Assembly: GCA_945861875.1 (NCBI GenBank) | Contig: CAMAWC010000035.1 | Coordinates: 1-37,887, forward strand | Direction of reading: 5' to 3' | From: Bordetella parapertussis | GTDB taxonomy: Bacteria > Pseudomonadota > Gammaproteobacteria > Burkholderiales > SG8-39 | DNA length: 37,887 nucleotides | Shown here: positions 24,356 through 31,338 of the stretch, piece by piece | How the letters are laid out: each line of letters opens with the position of its first letter | Position numbering within the stretch: the first letter of the stretch is position 1 | Position numbers and translations under genes: made by a program | The notes under the pieces: model-generated | Told to the model about the DNA's origin: nothing | Seen by the model: only the letters and a program-made list of their open reading frames with translations | Databases searched by the model: none

Positions 24356-25093
24356 TCAATTCATTACAAAGCCGCCGTTGACCGGCAGCAACTGGCCGGT
24401 AACGAAGCTCGCCGCATCGGACAGCAAAAACAGCACCGCACCGCAGATGTCATCCGGATGCTGGGCGCGGTTGATGGCGCGGCCGCTGACATACTGCTGG
24501 TGCCGCTCGGCCGGCACGTACTCGGTTGCTTCGACCAGGGTCAGGCCCGGCGCGATGCAATTGACGGCGATGCCGTGCATACCCAGTTCGCGCGCCATCG
24601 AGCGCGACATCGAAATGATGGCGCCCTTGCTGGCGACGTAGTGCATCAGCCGCGGGGCGCCCCACAACGCGGTGTCGGAAGCGATGTTCACCACCTTGCC
24701 CTGTCCGGACTGCTTCAACCAGGGCAGCGCGGCGCGGGTGGCGAGCCAGGTGCCGCGCACATTGACAGTCATGACACTGTCCCAGGTGGCGATGTCGATG
24801 TCTTCCATGGTCTTGCCGCCGATGCCGGTGGCGATGGCACCGTTGTTGATGAGGCCGTCGATGCCGCCCAGCGCCGCGGCGCAAAGGCCCATGCCCGACT
24901 CGATCGATTCGGGCGAGGCGAGGTCGATTTTCGCGAAATGGGCGCCGGTTTCCTTTGCCGTCTCGCGGCCGCGCTCCTCCAGCACGTCGGCGATGGCCAC
25001 CTGCGCGCCGGCGGCCATCGCCGCCTCTGCAAAGGCGCGGCCAAGGCCGCGCGCGCCGCCGGTGACGACGATTTTTTTATCTTTAAGCAGCAC
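24356..25093 (-). CDS. Short-chain dehydrogenase/reductase, complete active site
   Basis: 245-aa classical SDR that should oxidise an alcohol or dihydrodiol, or reduce a ketone, with NAD(P). The cofactor motif TGGARGLG is at residues 12-19. The tetrad is present: Asn in TVNVRG, Ser in NIAS, and YVASK. Its N-terminus (KKIVVTGGARGLGR) is standard. The start is GTG at 25093. It follows the Rieske oxygenase gene by 17 bp, so a role directly after ring hydroxylation, such as cis-dihydrodiol dehydrogenation, is a natural inference. It contrasts with the nearby degenerate SDR. Confidence 0.92.
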   Translation of the reverse strand: MLLKDKKIVVTGGARGLGRAFAEAAMAAGAQVAIADVLEERGRETAKETGAHFAKIDLASPESIESGMGLCAAALGGIDGLINNGAIATGIGGKTMEDIDIATWDSVMTVNVRGTWLATRAALPWLKQSGQGKVVNIASDTALWGAPRLMHYVASKGAIISMSRSMARELGMHGIAVNCIAPGLTLVEATEYVPAERHQQYVSGRAINRAQHPDDICGAVLFLLSDAASFVTGQLLPVNGGFVMN

Positions 25094-25110
25094 GCGAGTT
25101 CGCTTCCGGA

Positions 25111-26154
25111 TCAGGCGGTGGCGCCGCTCGCGGCCGCTGCGGCATCGAGCGCGGCAAGCTGCGCCTCGGCCTTTTGTTCGAGCATGCGGCGCGTGCGCGC
25201 CATGCCGGTGTCGTGCTGGTAGAGAAACTCCTGGTTGCGCGCGTCGGGCGCGAGGTTCTCCAGCACCACGTGGTCCTGCTCCAGCACGTCCCAGTGCAGG
25301 CCCTCAAGGCGGTTGCGGTAAAGGAAACGCCAGGTGTCGCGCTGCCAGCCGCTTACCTTGCGGCAGCGCCAGAAAAACACCTGCACGTGATCGGCGTCTA
25401 TGGGCGTGGCGTAACCGATGATGTAAAAGGAGCCGCCGGGCCCGTGTTTTTTCTGGTACGGGATGGACAGGCGCATCCACATGCTGCCGGTGTCGGCGAG
25501 TTCGACCCAGTCGAAATTGACCTCACGCTGGCCGATTTTTTCGAACATGATGCCGTTGGGGGTTTTCTTGACGCGCATCTCGGCCTGCTTGTCGCCCATC
25601 GCCATGGAGTGCGACCTGGCGTGCAGGTAGGCGCCGTGCATCGGGTCCATGACGTTGTCAACGGCGTACTGGTAATTGCATTCCCACATCGCCGTGCACA
25701 GCATTGAGGCCCATTCATCGGAGCCCAGTTGCTCGGGCAGTGTGAGCTGCGGTGCCTCCTGGTGCAGGGCGTCGCCGAACCAGACAAAAATGCCGCCGCG
25801 CTGTTCCTGCACCGGGTAGTGCTTGAGGCATTGCTGGCCCTCAAGCGGGCAGGCCTTTACCGCGGGGACGCTGGTCACCGTGCCGCCGCCGTTCACTTCG
25901 ATGCCGTGATACCAGCAGGCGACGCGGTCGCCGAGATTCCAGCCCAGCGACAGGCGGGCGCCGCGGTGCGGGCAGCGGTCCTCGATGGCGTGCAAGCCGC
26001 CGTCCTTGTCGCGCCACAACACCAGGTTCTCGCCCAGCCGGGTGATACCCAGTGGTGCGCTTTGCAGGCGCCAGGATGGCAGCACCGGGTACCAGTAGTT
26101 GCGCAGGCCGGTGGAGAGCAGTTTGCTCACGCGTTCCTTGATCGCTTCAGTCAT
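25111..26154 (-). CDS. Rieske non-heme iron oxygenase, alpha subunit
   Basis: 347-aa oxygenase of the single-component (VanA/phthalate dioxygenase-like) size class. The Rieske cluster ligands are C61-x-H63 and C80-x2-H83. The mononuclear iron ligands are H173 and H178, with D170 bridging (DPMHGAYLH), and a C-terminal EQD supplies the likely third ligand. It hydroxylates or demethylates an aromatic or heterocyclic substrate in the cytoplasm. A GGGAGA site precedes the ATG. No beta-subunit gene is present, as expected for this class. The Rieske ferredoxin at 29167 is the likely electron donor. Substrate unknown. Confidence 0.93.
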   Translation of the reverse strand: MTEAIKERVSKLLSTGLRNYWYPVLPSWRLQSAPLGITRLGENLVLWRDKDGGLHAIEDRCPHRGARLSLGWNLGDRVACWYHGIEVNGGGTVTSVPAVKACPLEGQQCLKHYPVQEQRGGIFVWFGDALHQEAPQLTLPEQLGSDEWASMLCTAMWECNYQYAVDNVMDPMHGAYLHARSHSMAMGDKQAEMRVKKTPNGIMFEKIGQREVNFDWVELADTGSMWMRLSIPYQKKHGPGGSFYIIGYATPIDADHVQVFFWRCRKVSGWQRDTWRFLYRNRLEGLHWDVLEQDHVVLENLAPDARNQEFLYQHDTGMARTRRMLEQKAEAQLAALDAAAAASGATA

Positions 26155-26220
26155 GTCGATCTCCCATGATGGAAATGCCGTTGTTGAATGAGTGGTTCAT
26201 CAGCGTTTTCGTGCTTGCAT

Positions 26221-27018
26221 TCAGATGGTCTGGTGCTGTGCCCGCGGCACCCAGTGCAGCACGCGCCGCTCGATCAGCACCACCGCGCCATAGGCGGCGA
26301 TGCCGATGATGGTGAGCATAATGATGGCGACGAACACCATCGCGGTATTGCCCTGGCCCTCGCCGAAAGTGAGCAGGTAGCCAAGGCCCATGTTGCCGCC
26401 CACCAGTTCGCCCACCACCACGCCGATCACCGCCAGCGTCGCGCCGATGCGCAGGCCCGAGAACAGCGGTGGCAGGGTGGTCGGGTATTCGATCATGCTG
26501 AAAATCTGCCAGCGCGAGGCGGAGAACGAACGCCCCAGGTTGACCAGGTCCGGGTCGACGGTGCGAATGGCCGTCAGTACGTTGACCATCACCGGGAAGA
26601 ACACGATGAGGATGGCGACGAGGATTTTCGGGTAGACGGTGAAACCCATCCACATCACGAACAGCGGCGCGAACGCCACCTTGGGCGCGATTTGCAGCGC
26701 CAGCAGGTAGGGCGAGAGCACCAGTTCGGTTTTCGGCGATATGCCCAGCGCAAAGCCGATGATCACCCCGAGCAGCGAGCCGAGGACAAAACCCACCACC
26801 ACTTCGAGCGCGGTGACGCCGCTGTGCCAGAGCAGCTTCTCGCTGCCCAGCATGCGCAGGAACTCGGCCCAGACCTTGGTCGGCGGCGGCATGATGAACT
26901 CGGGTATTTTGGCCAGGCCGGGCAGCCACTCCCAGGCGGCCAGGAACACCACCAATACGGCCACGCTGGCGGCGACCATGCCGCCGCTGAGGCTGCTGCG
27001 CGTTGCTGTGCTGCTCAT
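26221..27018 (-). CDS. ABC transporter permease (NMT1/THI5-linked)
   Basis: 265-aa inner-membrane permease of the SsuC/TauC type with about six predicted membrane segments. The EAA docking loop is around residues 165-190 (LGRSFSASRWQIFSMIEYPTT, shortened here, then LPPLFSGLRIG). It lies 36 bp after the binding-protein gene and 66 bp before the Rieske oxygenase gene, so importer and oxygenase are probably in one transcript. That arrangement suggests the importer brings in the oxygenase substrate. It is not a close copy of the first permease in the window (3448-4212). Confidence 0.92.
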   Translation of the reverse strand: MSSTATRSSLSGGMVAASVAVLVVFLAAWEWLPGLAKIPEFIMPPPTKVWAEFLRMLGSEKLLWHSGVTALEVVVGFVLGSLLGVIIGFALGISPKTELVLSPYLLALQIAPKVAFAPLFVMWMGFTVYPKILVAILIVFFPVMVNVLTAIRTVDPDLVNLGRSFSASRWQIFSMIEYPTTLPPLFSGLRIGATLAVIGVVVGELVGGNMGLGYLLTFGEGQGNTAMVFVAIIMLTIIGIAAYGAVVLIERRVLHWVPRAQHQTI

Positions 27019-27054
27019 GGGTCGTCCCCGATGTGGCTGTATCTGGCGGCGTGC

Positions 27055-28038
27055 TTATTGCACGAACTGGTTGGTGTAGAGCTCGGCCACCGGTACTTCC
27101 TTGGGCACGATGCCTTCCTTGACGTAGAACTTCTGCACCGCAGTGAGGCGTTCCGGATCCATCGCGCCCAGCATCTTCTGGCCCGGATAGACATAGGTGT
27201 TGTAGAGCTTGAACACCTCCTCGACGTAGTCTTCCTTGCCCTTCAGCGAGGGCACTGCGGTGACATAGGCGAGCGAGGCCGCCTTGGGATCCTTCATGAT
27301 GTCCTGCATGCCCTTGAGCGTGGCGCGTACCAGTTTTTTCACCAGCTCCGGTTTTTTCTGGATGGTCTCATCCGAGGCGAGAATCGCCTGTGCCATGCTC
27401 TTGAAGTAGTCGTCGGAGGAATAGATCTTGATTTTGGCCGCCGGGTCCTTGTTGACGAGGGCGATCCAGTCGGGGACCGATGCCATGGCATCGGCCTTGC
27501 CGGCGGCAAACAACTGCCATACGCCGGCCGGGCCCGCAGCCTGCGCATCGACATCATTTTTGTTCAGTCCGGCGGTGGCGAGCATGCCCAGCAGCGAGTA
27601 AAAAGTGGTGTCCTGGTAGGCCATCGTGGTGATGGTGCGGCCCTTGAGGTCCTTGGGTCCGTTGATGCCCTTACCCTCGCGCACCACCAACTGGGTGAGG
27701 GACTTGCCGCCGAGTACCGCCACCGCCTTGACCGGCACGCCTTGCGCACGGGCGATGATGGAGGTGTCGCCGATGGCGCCGCCGATGACCGCATTGCCGG
27801 CGCCGATCTGCTTGGCGACGTCGACGCCGCCCTTGGCCGAGACAAAAGTCACCTTGAGGCCTTCCTGGGTGTAGTAGCCGCGCGCCTGCGCGACCATCCA
27901 CGGGCCGAATGCCGGCAGTGTGGCCGGGGCGGGCAGCAGGTAGGTGATTTCTTCGAGGTTCTGTGCCGGCGCGGCTGAACTCAGGGTGAGGCAGGCGATG
28001 CCGGCGGCAATAGTGCTGAGAAAACGACGCTTGTTCAT
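27055..28038 (-). CDS. NMT1/THI5-like ABC substrate-binding protein
   Basis: 327-aa periplasmic binding protein with a Sec-type signal peptide (about residues 1-25, ending SSAAPAQ). The family pattern is visible as ITYLLPAP, then ARGYYTQEGLKVTFVSAKGG, then GAIGDTSIIARAQG and DLKGRTITTMAYQDTT. The gene has an AAAGGAG ribosome binding site. It differs from the first binding protein in the window in signal type and in the pocket region (no WRFEGPA motif), so the two probably have different ligands. Placed between its ATPase and permease genes inside the Rieske operon, it likely binds the aromatic or heterocyclic substrate. Confidence 0.9.
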   Translation of the reverse strand: MNKRRFLSTIAAGIACLTLSSAAPAQNLEEITYLLPAPATLPAFGPWMVAQARGYYTQEGLKVTFVSAKGGVDVAKQIGAGNAVIGGAIGDTSIIARAQGVPVKAVAVLGGKSLTQLVVREGKGINGPKDLKGRTITTMAYQDTTFYSLLGMLATAGLNKNDVDAQAAGPAGVWQLFAAGKADAMASVPDWIALVNKDPAAKIKIYSSDDYFKSMAQAILASDETIQKKPELVKKLVRATLKGMQDIMKDPKAASLAYVTAVPSLKGKEDYVEEVFKLYNTYVYPGQKMLGAMDPERLTAVQKFYVKEGIVPKEVPVAELYTNQFVQ

Positions 28039-28073
28039 GGGGCGGACTCCTTTACGGGTAATCGTCGGTGGGT

Positions 28074-28874
28074 TCAGATTTGTTCGGCGGTTTGTGGTTC
28101 GCCGATATGCAGCAATTCCATCAGCCGCGCGACATAACCGCCCACCCCGGGATTGCGCCGGCGCAGCATCGGATCGTCGCGGTTGGGCAGGTCGATGATA
28201 ATCTCCTCGATGATGGTGCCGGGGCGGCGGCTCATCACCAGCACGCGGTCGGACAGTGCGATCGATTCGATCAGGTCGTGGGTGATGAACAAGGCGGTCT
28301 TGTTCTCCTCGGCGAGGGTGCGCGCAAGATCCTGCTGCAGGATCATCTTGGTTTGCGCGTCGAGGGCCGAGAACGGCTCGTCCATAAGCAGAACCAGCGG
28401 ATCGACGGCGAGGGTGCGGGCCAGCGCGGCGCGCTGGCGCATGCCGCCGGAGAGTTGGTGGGGGAAATGGTTTTCAAAGCCGCCCAGATGGCATTTGGTT
28501 ATGAGCTTGAGCGCCTTTTCCTGCCGCACTGCGCGGCCGGTGCCCTGAATTTCCAGGCCCAGCTCGACGTTTTCGCGAATGGTGCGCCAGGGCAGCAGCA
28601 GGTCCTTTTGCAGCATGAAGGCGACCTGGCGGTTGGGGCCGGTGACCTGCTTGCCGTCGACATAGACCATGCCTTCGCTGGGCAGGTACAGGCCGGAGCC
28701 CATGTTGAGCAGGGTGGACTTGCCGCAGCCCGAAGGGCCGATCAGCGATACCACCTCGCCTTCGCGTATGGACAGGTTGACATCCTTTACCGCGATGACG
28801 GTTTCGCCGCCGCGCCCCGCGCCGAATACCTTGGTGACGGCGTTGAATTCGATGCGTACTGCGGCGCCGGCCAT
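28074..28874 (-). CDS. ABC transporter ATP-binding protein
   Basis: 266-aa importer ATPase. Walker [10 protein letters not shown] is at about residues 42-50, the signature LSGGMRQRA at about 142-150 and Walker B VLLMDEPFSALD at about 162-173. The start shares one base with the stop of the preceding small gene (TGATG); a GTG one codon earlier (28877) is the alternative. Either way translation is coupled. It belongs with the binding protein and permease that follow. The mid part (FENHFPHQ) and C-terminal helices are normal for the SsuB/TauB group. Confidence 0.93.
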   Translation of the reverse strand: MAGAAVRIEFNAVTKVFGAGRGGETVIAVKDVNLSIREGEVVSLIGPSGCGKSTLLNMGSGLYLPSEGMVYVDGKQVTGPNRQVAFMLQKDLLLPWRTIRENVELGLEIQGTGRAVRQEKALKLITKCHLGGFENHFPHQLSGGMRQRAALARTLAVDPLVLLMDEPFSALDAQTKMILQQDLARTLAEENKTALFITHDLIESIALSDRVLVMSRRPGTIIEEIIIDLPNRDDPMLRRRNPGVGGYVARLMELLHIGEPQTAEQI

Positions 28875-29164
28875 CACTCTTTACCGAGTTCGCGCATCAC
28901 CGCCTGGAAACTTGCCTCGGTCCAGGGCGCGCCGTCCGGCGCGTGGCCGTCCAGTTCATTGAGTTTGGCGACAACGGCCGGCAGGTCCGCTATGCCGGCG
29001 ACAAACACCTGCTCGAGCAGGTCGCCCAGGTGGTTTTCATAAGCGGTCGGCGGGGCGGCGCGATTCTGCCAGATCATGTTTTTTATTTCGCTGACCTTCT
29101 CGATCGACCCCTTGTGCGAATCGGGGCTGACCAGGGCTGGTTGCAGGTACGGGTTATGGTCCAT
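28874..29164 (-). CDS. Small protein with recombinase-like helix-turn-helix
   Basis: 96-aa protein. Its N-terminus (MDHNPYLQPALVSPDSHKGS) is a polar strand, residues 20-60 are helical, and the C-terminal part LPAVVAKLNELDGHAPDGAP followed by WTEASFQ resembles the small HTH that follows the catalytic domain of large serine recombinases (I-x-x-LN-x-x-G-x-x-x-P-x-G-x-x-W). No recombinase catalytic domain exists here. I recall similar short proteins next to Rieske genes in Burkholderiales. I chose the ATG at 29164 with GGTGGAG upstream, 2 bp after the ferredoxin stop. It could be an oxygenase assembly or regulatory partner; function unknown. Confidence 0.75.
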   Translation of the reverse strand: MDHNPYLQPALVSPDSHKGSIEKVSEIKNMIWQNRAAPPTAYENHLGDLLEQVFVAGIADLPAVVAKLNELDGHAPDGAPWTEASFQAVMRELGKE

Positions 29165-29166
29165 GT

Positions 29167-29502
29167 TTACTCCACCTTTACAAGAATGCGGTCGTCTTCG
29201 ACGCGCAACGGGTAGACTTTCAGGTCGCGACCGCCGGGCCCGGCGGTGCACTTGCCGGTGGCGATGTTGAAGCGCGCCGCGTGCAGCGGGCATTCGATTT
29301 CATCGTCCATGACAAAGCCCTGCGACAGCAGCGCGTAGGCGTGCGGGCAGATGTCCTCAAGGGCGTAGTATTGGCCGTTGACCATGTAGACGCCCACTTC
29401 CTTTTCGCCGGCTTTTACGGTGAGGGGCATGTCCTCGGACACATCCCCGGTATTGCCGGCAAAATGCCACTGGTCGCCTGCGCTGTTTGCGTTGTCGTTC
29501 AT
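29167..29502 (-). CDS. Rieske 2Fe-2S ferredoxin
   Basis: 111-aa Rieske protein with ligands C52-x-H54 (ICPHAYALLSQG) and C71-x2-H74 (CPLHAARFN), typical of BphF/CarAc-type ferredoxins. It probably delivers electrons to the Rieske oxygenase encoded about 3 kb downstream on the same strand. It is the first gene of the island. I chose the ATG at 29502 because upstream codons run into the palindromic control region and the MNDNAN start gives a normal length. No ferredoxin reductase gene lies in the window, so electrons must come from a reductase encoded elsewhere. Confidence 0.9.
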   Translation of the reverse strand: MNDNANSAGDQWHFAGNTGDVSEDMPLTVKAGEKEVGVYMVNGQYYALEDICPHAYALLSQGFVMDDEIECPLHAARFNIATGKCTAGPGGRDLKVYPLRVEDDRILVKVE

Positions 29503-29645
29503 CAGTGTGGGCTCGCGATGAAAGGTTTCGGGTGCTGAAGAATGTTTTATATATAAAACAATAATTCGTATGTGAAACAATGTTAGCATACCGTTTAAAG
29601 CTGTCAAGCCGCGATGCAACAAACCTTTTTGACGAGGGAAACTCC
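29503..29645. promoter_or_regulatory. Divergent control region between Rieske island and Bug receptor gene
   Basis: This AT-rich stretch holds a perfect 18-bp palindrome, TGTTTTATATATAAAACA (29543-29560), 41 bp from the ferredoxin start. To its right is TGTGAAACAATGTT (29571-29584), which shares the TGTTT/AAACA half-site idea. Size and symmetry fit a dimeric repressor such as the IclR protein of the island, acting on both directions. No confident -35/-10 pair can be named; TATAT within the palindrome could serve as a -10 for either strand. Confidence 0.6.
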
Positions 29646-30638
29646 ATGAAACGCCGGGTCCAGCGGTCTTTGCAGTGGCTGGTTTTGGGCCTGGGATGGC
29701 TGTCCCTGGGCGCCGCGGCCCAGCCGGCGGGCGGCCCGGCCTATCCGGCCAAGCCCATCCGTATCGTCGCGCCCTTTCCTCCCGGCGGGCCGGTCGATTT
29801 GCTGGCGCGCATGCTTGGAGAAAAGTTGCAACAGCGCTGGGGCCAGCCGGTTATTGTTGAAAACAAGCCGGGTGCCGGCGGCAATATCGGCATCAAGGCG
29901 GTGGCCGACGCCGCGGCGGACGGCTACACGCTGCTGTTGGTGCCGGCGGGCAACATCACCATCAATGCCACGCTGATGAAGGACATGCCCTTCAACTGGG
30001 AGCGCGACTTTGCCGCCGTTACCCAGATCGCCACCGCGCCCAATATTCTCGCGGTCAACCCGGCGATCAAGGCCACGACTGTGGCCGAACTGATTGCGCT
30101 GGCGCGCGCCCGGCCGGGCGGGCTCAGCTACGGCTCACCGGGCATAGGTAGCGGCCTGCACCTGGCGGGCGAATTGTTCAAGCGCGAGGCCGGCATCGAC
30201 ATACTGCATGTTCCCTACAAAGGCACGACACAGGCGATGGGCGACCTGATGGGCGGGCAGTTGTCCATGATGTTCGGGGCGATGCCGACGCTGTTGCCCC
30301 AGGTCAAGGCCGGCAAGTTGCGCGCCCTCGCCGTCACCAGCGCGCAGCGCGCGCCGGCCGCGCCCGAACTGCCGACCCTCGCCGAGAGCGGTCTCAAGGG
30401 CTTTGACGTCAGCTCCTGGTACGGCCTGATGGCGCCGGCGGCAACGCCGCGCGACATTGTCGCCAGGGTGCAGGCCGAAATCGCGCTCATAGTCGCCCTG
30501 CCTGAAGTAAAGGCCGGCCTCGAGGCGCAGGGTTTGTACCCGGTGGCCAACCGGCCGGATGTATTCGCCGCGCAAATACGTGCCGAAACGGCGCGCTGGG
30601 CGCGCGTCATTCGCGAGGCGGACATCAAGCCCGAATAG
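29646..30638 (+). CDS. Bug-family (TctC-type) periplasmic receptor
   Basis: 330-aa solute receptor of the tripartite tricarboxylate transporter type. The signal peptide covers about residues 1-26 (basic MKRRVQR, hydrophobic core, then AAAQ). Family blocks are clear: YPAKPIRIVAPFPPGGPVD (residues about 33-51), VIVENKPGAGGNIG, YTLLLVPAGN, and VPYKGTTQAMGDLMGGQ. I chose the ATG at 29646 with a GAGGGAAA site. No TctA or TctB membrane genes adjoin, which is common for the many Bug genes of Burkholderiales. Divergence from the Rieske island suggests that it binds a related carboxylic acid, perhaps for sensing or uptake through shared membrane parts. Confidence 0.92.
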   Translation: MKRRVQRSLQWLVLGLGWLSLGAAAQPAGGPAYPAKPIRIVAPFPPGGPVDLLARMLGEKLQQRWGQPVIVENKPGAGGNIGIKAVADAAADGYTLLLVPAGNITINATLMKDMPFNWERDFAAVTQIATAPNILAVNPAIKATTVAELIALARARPGGLSYGSPGIGSGLHLAGELFKREAGIDILHVPYKGTTQAMGDLMGGQLSMMFGAMPTLLPQVKAGKLRALAVTSAQRAPAAPELPTLAESGLKGFDVSSWYGLMAPAATPRDIVARVQAEIALIVALPEVKAGLEAQGLYPVANRPDVFAAQIRAETARWARVIREADIKPE

Positions 30639-30706
30639 CTTGACCGCAATCGCCATTACCGGCGCACTAAAGCGTGCAAGCCGCGTATTTTTGCCCTGAA
30701 CTTGGC

Positions 30707-30712
30707 TACAAT
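30707..30712 (+). promoter_or_regulatory. Candidate -10 box for the SET-domain gene
   Basis: TACAAT followed by GCG is the frequent betaproteobacterial -10 context. No good -35 lies at 17 bp. If it is used, transcription starts near 30718, which rules out the in-frame GTG at 30715 and favours the ATG at 30730 or 30742. Confidence 0.45.
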
Positions 30713-30729
30713 GCGTGCTTTGCAAAAGT

Positions 30730-31299
30730 ATGGACACCAGCATGCCAAGCAGCAGCAAGCGTATTTCCCCCGCCAAACCCGCGACCAAGTCGGCAAAACC
30801 GCGGCGCCCGTTCGCCGTGCGCAATTCCAAAATTCATGGCAAAGGCGTATTCGCCACCGCCACCATACGCAAGGGCAGGCGCCTGATCGAGTATGTCGGC
30901 CGGCGCATTCCGGAGACCCTCGCCGACGAGGTCTATGCAGAGGAGGACGGCAAACCCTCGCACACCTTCCTGTTCGCCCTCGACAATGGCGATGTCATTG
31001 ACGCCACCGTAGGGGGCAATGACTCGCGCTGGATCAACCATTCCTGCGCGCCCAATTGCGAAGCGGTGGGCGAGGACGTCGACGGCGAAGAGCACATTTT
31101 CATCGAGGCCATCCGCAGCATCAAGCCGGGCGAGGAACTCGCTTACGACTACAGCTTCGAGTTCGATGAGCCGCACACCAAAAAGCTCGAAAAACAATAT
31201 CCCTGCCGCTGCGGCTCGCCCGAATGCCGCGGCACCATCCTGGTAGAGAAGAAGGAAAAAAAGGCGAAGAAGGCGAAGAAGGCTAAAAAAGCCAAGTAG
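30730..31299 (+). CDS. SET-domain protein with lysine/alanine-rich tail
   Basis: 189-aa predicted protein-lysine methyltransferase using S-adenosylmethionine. The SET core spans about residues 27-145: HGKGVFA near 36-42, WINHSCAPNC at 101-110 (NHSC motif), and the LAYDYSFE tyrosine motif at 138-145. A post-SET cysteine set follows (C159, C161, C166: CRCGSPECRG). The tail from about 173 is a KKAKKAK repeat, as in bacterial histone H1-like proteins, and the first 26 residues are also basic. Both ends suggest nucleic-acid contact. I chose the ATG at 30730 because of the -10 box; 30742 is possible. The target is unknown. Confidence 0.88.
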   Translation: MDTSMPSSSKRISPAKPATKSAKPRRPFAVRNSKIHGKGVFATATIRKGRRLIEYVGRRIPETLADEVYAEEDGKPSHTFLFALDNGDVIDATVGGNDSRWINHSCAPNCEAVGEDVDGEEHIFIEAIRSIKPGEELAYDYSFEFDEPHTKKLEKQYPCRCGSPECRGTILVEKKEKKAKKAKKAKKAK

Positions 31300-31338
31300 C
31301 CCGGGCGTAATCGCGCGAATCGCGCGCCGTGATCCGGG

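Noticed and set aside
26188-27978. Very long plus-strand frame opposite the ABC permease and binding-protein genes
   Set aside because: Translation is His/Arg/Gly rich without motifs, and both opposite genes are clear family members with ribosome binding sites.
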